In this document: piece by piece, positions 58,666 to 64,000 of the stretch | How the letters are laid out: every line of letters begins with the position of its first letter | Numbering within the stretch: position 1 is the first letter of the stretch | Origin: Boletus sp. NGJ | Taxonomy: Eukaryota; Basidiomycota; Agaricomycetes; Boletales; Boletaceae | DNA: 64,000 nucleotides | Direction: 5' to 3' | Assembly: GCA_019096195.1 (NCBI GenBank) | Contig: JAGTXK010000141.1 | Span: 62,001 to 126,000, forward strand | Program-made: the position numbers and the translations under genes | The notes under the pieces: generated by a model | Seen by the model: the letters and a program-made list of their open reading frames with translations, nothing else | What the model was told of the DNA's origin: nothing | Database searches by the model: none

Positions 58666-59340
58666 TGTGGTCGAATGGGTGGGGAGTTAGTGGGAATGCA
58701 GTTCTGAGTATCGGTGTCGTTGGATAGTGGAGCTACGTCGCAAACGTCGACTCTTTATACCAAAAGACCGTTTGAACTGGGCCAAAAAGAGTACCATCAG
58801 CAGCCACGCCAGTCAATCTAAGCACCTGATCAACACCGTGCTTTCCATTTACTATCCACGAAGGCGGAGAATTGCTCTGCTGTCCCCAACAGAGCCCTAT
58901 AGTTTCCTCTCAGATGATAATCTGGATGATGATCGGGGAAATATTGGGGTAGTGCGGGCCATGAAGTTGAACGTTAAACCCCAGATGCCCGACACAAGTG
59001 CAATGTAGAAGACAGAAAGGCATGCCGGCATCACGGGATTCCAGGATTACGGATAAGGCCTGGTAATGCCTTGTTACAGCGGTTTCCATAAGTATGTGGA
59101 AAACGCATCGAAAAAAATCGCGCCTCGGAGACAGCCGCATAAGGACCCCAGGCGCAGCTGAGTAAGCAACCCGTAGCGTAGACGTCGGGCCGAATTTGTA
59201 CCACGTACCTACATCACTCACATGTCTGAGCAACCAGGCCTGGGAGCTCAATCTGCTGAGAGGCAGTATGCCTTTGCAGTAGCCCTTACTGTCTATCAAC
59301 ACTCAAGCAGTCATCTAAGGCCAGAGCTACTGCCAAGCGA
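58666..59340. other. Promoter and border region
   Basis: Upstream of the decarboxylase gene. From here to the right the sequence becomes richer in A+T and changes from gene space to transposon-derived DNA. No gene was recognised. Confidence 0.45.
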
Positions 59341-59507
59341 CAAGAAAAATCCATAAAAATCAAGGAACTACTTTTTCTGCTTGATGAGACTAACTATATT
59401 GAATTCTTGGAAAGCATGCTCGAGAAACATGGAAAAGCCCAGTACAAAGATCTCTGGCAAGCAGCACTTTTCATTCAAATACATTGTACTGAAGACAAAG
59501 AGGTTTG
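59341..59507 (+). other. Short coding remnant of unknown origin
   Basis: An open frame of about 55 codons with strongly protein-like composition (LLDETNYIEFLESML, then EKHGKAQYKD) and no ATG at its head. It looks like a piece of an old repeat-encoded or host protein. The family is not identified. Confidence 0.35.
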
Positions 59508-59534
59508 ACTTTCCACATTTTCAATCAGTTGTCT

Positions 59535-60010
59535 GGTTGTTACGGTTATGGAAGGGGGTACATCTTTTTCTCTTCCATCACCTCCTCTGGGACTCTGGGA
59601 CGACCTCTTCTTTGATGCCTCCGACTATCCAGGATTCCCCTAGGATTCCCCCACAACACCCACACAAGTATCGCCCCATCCAGAATCCCCTTTCTAGGCG
59701 ATGCACCACTATGGCTGTGACACAGCCCATTCTATTTCACTATTACATGCATTTCACCTTTGATCTGATCATAGACATTGCCTCCTTAGCTGTGTTCTCT
59801 CACACACAGCCTAGTATTCCACTTTCTTTATTTGACTGATGATATGATCTCTTATGGTAATATTCTAGTATTACCATATACGATATGAAGCCTGCCCTGA
59901 ATAGGGAAGGCCTATATATATGGGCGTCTGCCCTTCATATAAACCTAACCTAGATCTACACAACTTCCCATGTAATCTACCCTACTCCTGGTTCCACTTC
60001 ACCTTAGAAG
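59535..60010. repeat. LTR-like repeat, copy 1 (diverged, broken element)
   Basis: Shares, in the same orientation, a string of blocks with 61200-61708: a GGAAGGGGGTACA-like start, GGGACGACCTCTTCTTTGA/GGGGAGACCTCTCATTTGA, GACATTGCCTCCTTAGCTGTGTTCTC, CCTATATATA, CTAGATCTACAC and TGTAATCTACCC. A TATA-like box about 100 bases before the right end and the pairing at 1.2 kb distance suggest LTRs of an old LTR retrotransposon. The family is undetermined. The copies differ greatly, so the element is old. Confidence 0.55.
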
Positions 60011-61199
60011 CCTGCACCTGCTCTGAAGGTAATCACCACAGTGCTCATGATCATTCTTCTTATCACTTCGCACTTGTGTGGCCTTGTTACCGTTTGGTCT
60101 TGCACCTAACCAATGGCAACTCCAACGCAGACAGAGGTCTGTCTGTCTAAGCCCAGGACTCTGCCACTGGCAGCACAGTAAATCCAAGACTCTACCACTG
60201 GTACCAGCTCAGATCTGGGACTCTGCCACCAGCCCTTGTATACAATTGGTCTGTGCCTCTACCAAGACTACACCACCCTCACCAAAGTCTGAGACTCTGC
60301 CATTGGTTGTAGAGTAGACTCCAACCCCAAGGGAGGCTCTATGTGAAAGCTAGCCATCGGTCCCCAGTCCGAGGAACATTGGATCTCGGAAGGTATTTTC
60401 TCCTCAAGTCTGGCTAGTCCAGTAATCAAACAGGTTGATTACTCAGGAATGTGTCACTTGTTATCTGGTGTAACACTGGTCTTACAAAAAATTATCTAGT
60501 CAGTGAAAGATACTCATTGATATGAAATATGTAGAGAAACTCCCCTCATATCAAGCTGATGCCAATGCTAGAGATGAAGAATCAGGTGTGTTAGACAAGA
60601 ACCAGATATTTCCTTTCATTTCAATGATTAAATGGTCTAATAATGTGATTTTTGAATAAGACTAAGATCCTGTCCTGAACTGTATTGGACCTTAATGTGT
60701 GCTTTGCTTGATGGCACCTGAAACTTGCAAAAATGTACAAGAACAAGCATAATGAAGGTCTTACATATATCAGACCATTAGGCATTACCATTCCACTCAC
60801 TCCTGCTATGGTACTTGACTGGGTTTGCGCTCTGGTATGGCTCTATAATATTGCATCAAAAAAACTCTAATCAGCTCATATGAGAAAGGGCAGGCCACAT
60901 TGCATATACCACCCAACATTTCTTCATTCAATATTCCAACAAGGCATCATTTCTACACCCGGCTTGTAAGGCACATGTGTAGACTCCTCCACAGCCACTA
61001 CCATCTCTAAACCCTGGGCCTGGGCCATCAGATGTCAACTCACTTACATTGGTTCTTGTCCTTCAGATGCTAGCTAATTTGCTTCATCAATCTGGGTCAA
61101 ATAGTCAATCCACTCCAGTTCAAACTACACCCACTCATAATGTCTCAGAAAAATCAGTCCTGTCTCCATTTCTGTTCCCATCCCAGCTTTTATACTTTT
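60011..61199. other. Transposon-derived A+T-rich DNA without recognisable coding parts
   Basis: The stretch between the two LTR-like copies. It contains the tandem repeat above and otherwise no conserved domain I can recognise. It is probably the decayed interior of the element or several nested fragments. Confidence 0.4.
60150..60320. repeat. Degenerate tandem repeat with ACTCTGCCA core
   Basis: The phrase GACTCTGCCACTGG recurs in variants about every 30-60 bases (near 60157, 60189, 60216 and 60291), each followed by a GCAGCA/TACCA/CAGCCC-like tail. It lies between the two LTR-like copies. Confidence 0.5.
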
Positions 61200-61708
61200 T
61201 ATTATAGGTAATGAAGGGAGTACACCTTTTTCCCTTCCCTTTGTACTTCCCCCATTCCCAGTCATCAACGACTTGTGGGGAGACCTCTCATTTGACTCCT
61301 CAGAGACAACATGGGAAAGCTTCCTTGTGGGAGAACATCTGGTGCTTGGCACCTTCCTCGACAACACCACCTTTTAGGCAGTGAGTGGCCATCTACGAGA
61401 TCTCAGATCTCTCTGATGGCTATTCCTTTTATTCTGTGTCCTTTTCATTTCCTGTTTTATCCTTTATTTATGCTTTACATCAGACACTGCCTCCTTAACT
61501 ATGTTCTCTTGTACATAGCCTGTATTTCATCACTTCCAGCCTTGTTCCTGATTCGGCTTTCATTTCCCTTTATGGTAACTCTGCTTATGCCTACCCTAAA
61601 GGGGTAGAAACCTATATATAGTTAGCTGATCCCCCTTGTATCTTCCTAATCTTGATCTACACCTCACACTGTGTAATCTACCCCATTCTCAGTTCCATCT
61701 CACTTCAG
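61200..61708. repeat. LTR-like repeat, copy 2 (diverged)
   Basis: Partner of the repeat at 59535-60010. Its right end coincides with the outer end of the chromovirus 3' LTR at 61709, which suggests the chromovirus landed in or at the edge of this older repeat. Confidence 0.5.
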
Positions 61709-62187
61709 TGTTATGAACCTTTCGGCACAAATCACAAGGCTCAAACTATTCACAGGTTACACGAAGCCTGGCTCAACGAATGAGGTGGGGAGTCTTAGTC
61801 CATACTGTTCCCAACCCTACAATGACCAGAGTGGCCAAAGCTAATGAGTTGTTGGAGGAAAAATACAAGTGGATTAGACTGGGGTTACCAGTCGTCAAAG
61901 TGTTACTTTATATACATGAATGAGATGCGCACGGACCAAGCAGTGTGTGTGATAATTTACTATGTATAGTAAGACAGAGATTAAAAGGGCTGTGTAAGAA
62001 GAGTGGAGATTAAAGAGTTGTGGATCACATGAGGTGTGATGTCATATGATGTCATAGGTTCTAGACCTATCATGTGATGTGTTTTCACGGTCATGTGCAC
62101 AGTCACGTGACTTGTGAAGAAAAAGGTTGATGAAAATGAAAAGTAAGTGTTTGTATGAAAAGTTTGAAAATTTTGTATATTATAACA
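61709..62187 (-). mobile_element. 3' LTR of a Ty3/Gypsy chromovirus
   Basis: 479 bases with terminal TGTTAT...ATAACA. It is the reverse complement, with divergence, of the LTR at 62888-63366. On the minus strand it is immediately preceded by a polypurine tract (62188-62200), which fixes it as the 3' LTR of the minus-strand element. Confidence 0.85.
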
Positions 62188-62200
62188 CTACCCCCTCTTT
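62188..62200 (-). promoter_or_regulatory. Polypurine tract of the chromovirus
   Basis: On the minus strand the sequence reads AAAGAGGGGGTAG directly before the 3' LTR, the position and composition expected for the plus-strand primer of reverse transcription. Confidence 0.75.
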
Positions 62201-62887
62201 AAGACTTGAATTCCAGACAAGTCGTTGTTTTTTCATTTTTGGTGAAGTTTTCATAAGGAATAAACAAAGAAGTGAATGCTGAAACGGATAAACCATGAAG
62301 CTTGCATGGTGCGGATGGGTTAAGACGATGGAAATCCTTTACTGCCTCCGGTGCAGTGATGTGAATTTCTTCAGATTCCCAAGTGTGATCAGTTTCGTCG
62401 TAACCTTTCCAGTGAACCAAATATTCTAATTTGCCTTTCTTCATTCGAGAAGCAGCAATAAAGTCAATTTCGAACTACTCTTCTCCCTCTTCATTAATCT
62501 CTATAGTGTCAGGTTGAGATTTAGGCTGTCCAGACAGCGTGTCTTTATAAGGTTTGACACGAGAGATGTTCACAGTTGGATGGATGTGAACAGAGTTTGG
62601 GAGTTTAAGTGTTATGGCGTTAGGAAGGATCCAAGTAATGGCGTAAGGACCAATCCATTTTTGAGTAAGCTTTTTCGCCGTGTATGGAAGTTTTAATTTA
62701 TCTGTGGATAGCTAAACCTGTTGGCCAATAGAATATTCTGGTGCAGTGGATCATTTTTTATCGGAAGAGGTGATCATCCTCTCTCATGTAGCTTCCAGTG
62801 CTTCTTCTATTTCTTTATGGTTTCGTCCAATCTTGTTTGCGAAACCGGTGAGATGCCCTTCGAAATCCATACACAGTATGTAGTTTC

Positions 62888-63366
62888 TGTAATAATATGG
62901 GAAATTTTCAAACTTTTCAAACGCTTACTTACTTTTCATTTTCTTCAACTTTTTTCTTCATAAGTCACGTGACTGTGCACGTGACCGTGGAAACACATCA
63001 CATGATAGGTCTAGAACCTATGACGTCAGATGACATCATACATCATGTGATCCACGACCTTTTAATTTCCGCTCTTCTCACACAGCCATATTAATCTCCG
63101 TCTTACCATATGTAGTAATTTATCACACGCACAGCATGGTCTGTGCACACTTTCCTCCTGTATATAAACTAGCACTTTGACGACTGGTACCCCAGTCTAA
63201 TCCACTTGTATCTTCCTCCAACAACCTATTAGCTTCGGCCATCGGTCGTCGTAGGGTTGGGAATATCCAGGACTAAGACTCCCCACCTTATTCGTTAAGC
63301 CAGGACTTGTGTAGCCTGCGAGATATTCGAGCCTTGTGATTTGGTTTCCGAAAGGGATTATAACAG
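62888..63366 (+). mobile_element. Solo LTR of the same chromovirus family, inserted in opposite orientation
   Basis: 479 bases, the same length as the LTR at 61709, in plus orientation, with ends TGTAAT...ATAACA. It is flanked by GTTTC on both sides (62883-62887 and 63367-63371), a 5-base target-site duplication. No internal sequence accompanies it, so it is a solo LTR left by recombination between the LTRs of a separate insertion. Confidence 0.88.
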
Positions 63367-64000
63367 TTTCTGGTGACTTTAAAGGGGATCTCGCCAGTTG
63401 CCATTGTTATGGTGTTATTGTGCAAGAATTGGGTGAGCTTCAACCATTCTACCCAATCGTGTTGTTTCTTTCCAGCATATGCACGGAGATATTGTTCAAG
63501 ATCTCGATTAACGCGCTCTGTTTGTCTGTCCGTTTGCAGATGATATGCAGTGGAAATCTTTTGTTTAATACCAAGGAGCTTGTAAAGCTCTTGGGTAAAT
63601 GCAGACACGAATTGGGGTCCTCAATCTGATACAAGGGTTGAGGGGAGTCCGTGTGTTGACCAAACATGATCTCTAAATAAAACTGCAAGGTCCTTTGAGG
63701 AACAGGTATCGTAGGTAGGTATAAAGATGACTTCTTTCGAAAATCTATCTATGACAACACAAATAGCAGTAAATGATTGTGATGGAGGTAGACCAGTTAT
63801 AAAGTCTACCGATAAATCTTCCCAGGGTCTTTTTGCCGCAGGTAAAGGGATAACTTTTCCTGCCAGTGCATTTTATTTACCCTTCATGAGGGCGCACACT
63901 TGGTAGTGATCTACATAGTCTTTTATGTCTTTTGTGACTCCTGGCCACAAGAAGTAATGAGAGAGTGTATGAATAGTTTTAGAATGACCACCATGTCCTG

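Larger units (their letters stand above)
62188..64000 (-). mobile_element. Ty3/Gypsy chromovirus internal region (broken fossil, runs off the window)
   Basis: Read from right to left, the visible parts are the C-terminal integrase core (STAYHLQTDRQTERVNRDLE near 63540, LTQFLHNN after it), a GPY/F-like module (KWIGPYAI, then VNISRVKPYKD, around 62540-62680), and a chromodomain next to the 3' end (YLVHWKGYDETDHTWE, about 62370-62430). This order is that of chromoviruses, whose chromodomain directs integration. The element is broken in several places and is split by a later solo LTR insertion. The 5' LTR, gag and reverse transcriptase lie outside the window. I judge it moderately old. Confidence 0.85.

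Noticed and set aside
62888-63366. Taking this LTR as the 5' LTR of the chromovirus
   Set aside because: Its orientation is opposite to the 3' LTR and it has its own target-site duplication, so it is a separate solo LTR.

Overview
This is nuclear DNA from a filamentous fungus, most likely a basidiomycete of the Agaricomycetes (the gene set would suit a Rhizoctonia/Ceratobasidium-like genome, but that rank is an inference). Genes are dense and split by many short introns, mostly 47-70 bases with GT-AG ends. Exon structures below were worked out by hand. Each join keeps the reading frame and restores motifs of the named families, but none has been checked against transcripts.

Layout. 1-1.85 kb: no recognisable gene. 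1.8-9.3 kb: an equilibrative nucleoside transporter, an unrecognised membrane protein, a mitochondrial-type PPR protein and a single-pass surface protein. 9.7-12.9 kb: a Gin4/Hsl1-type cell-cycle kinase. 14.8-18.8 kb: an MGRN1-like RING E3 ligase, ribosomal protein uL15 and RNA polymerase II subunit Rpb11. 20.4-26.3 kb: a CSC1/OSCA-type channel and a triose-phosphate/nucleotide-sugar transporter. 28-34.4 kb: an unknown protein, the snRNA-binding protein Lsm8, a Ran1/Vhs1-like kinase and a small protein with APC/C-type degrons. 35.2-39.7 kb: an NCS1 nucleobase permease with a 5-base microexon, a 72-residue protein and an RmlD/MAT2B-like reductase. 42-49.6 kb: an arrestin-like protein, Vps16, a class I methyltransferase and an unknown protein. 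49.8-55.2 kb: a secreted LysM protein, the checkpoint kinase Chk1, histone H2A and a WD40 protein. 57.2-58.7 kb: a phosphatidylserine decarboxylase-family enzyme of the PSDC type.

From about 59 kb to the end the sequence is richer in A+T and holds transposon fossils: two diverged LTR-like direct repeats and a broken minus-strand Ty3/Gypsy chromovirus. The chromovirus shows integrase, GPY/F-like and chromodomain parts, a polypurine tract and a 3' LTR. Its integrase region is interrupted by a solo LTR of the same family in opposite orientation, flanked by a 5-base target duplication.

Genes working on shared themes: Chk1, H2A with a C-terminal SQE phosphorylation motif, the Gin4-like kinase, the Ran1-like kinase and the degron protein all concern cell-cycle or damage control. 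The nucleoside, nucleobase and nucleotide-sugar transporters form a second theme. I see no metabolic gene cluster, CRISPR array, tRNA or rRNA gene.
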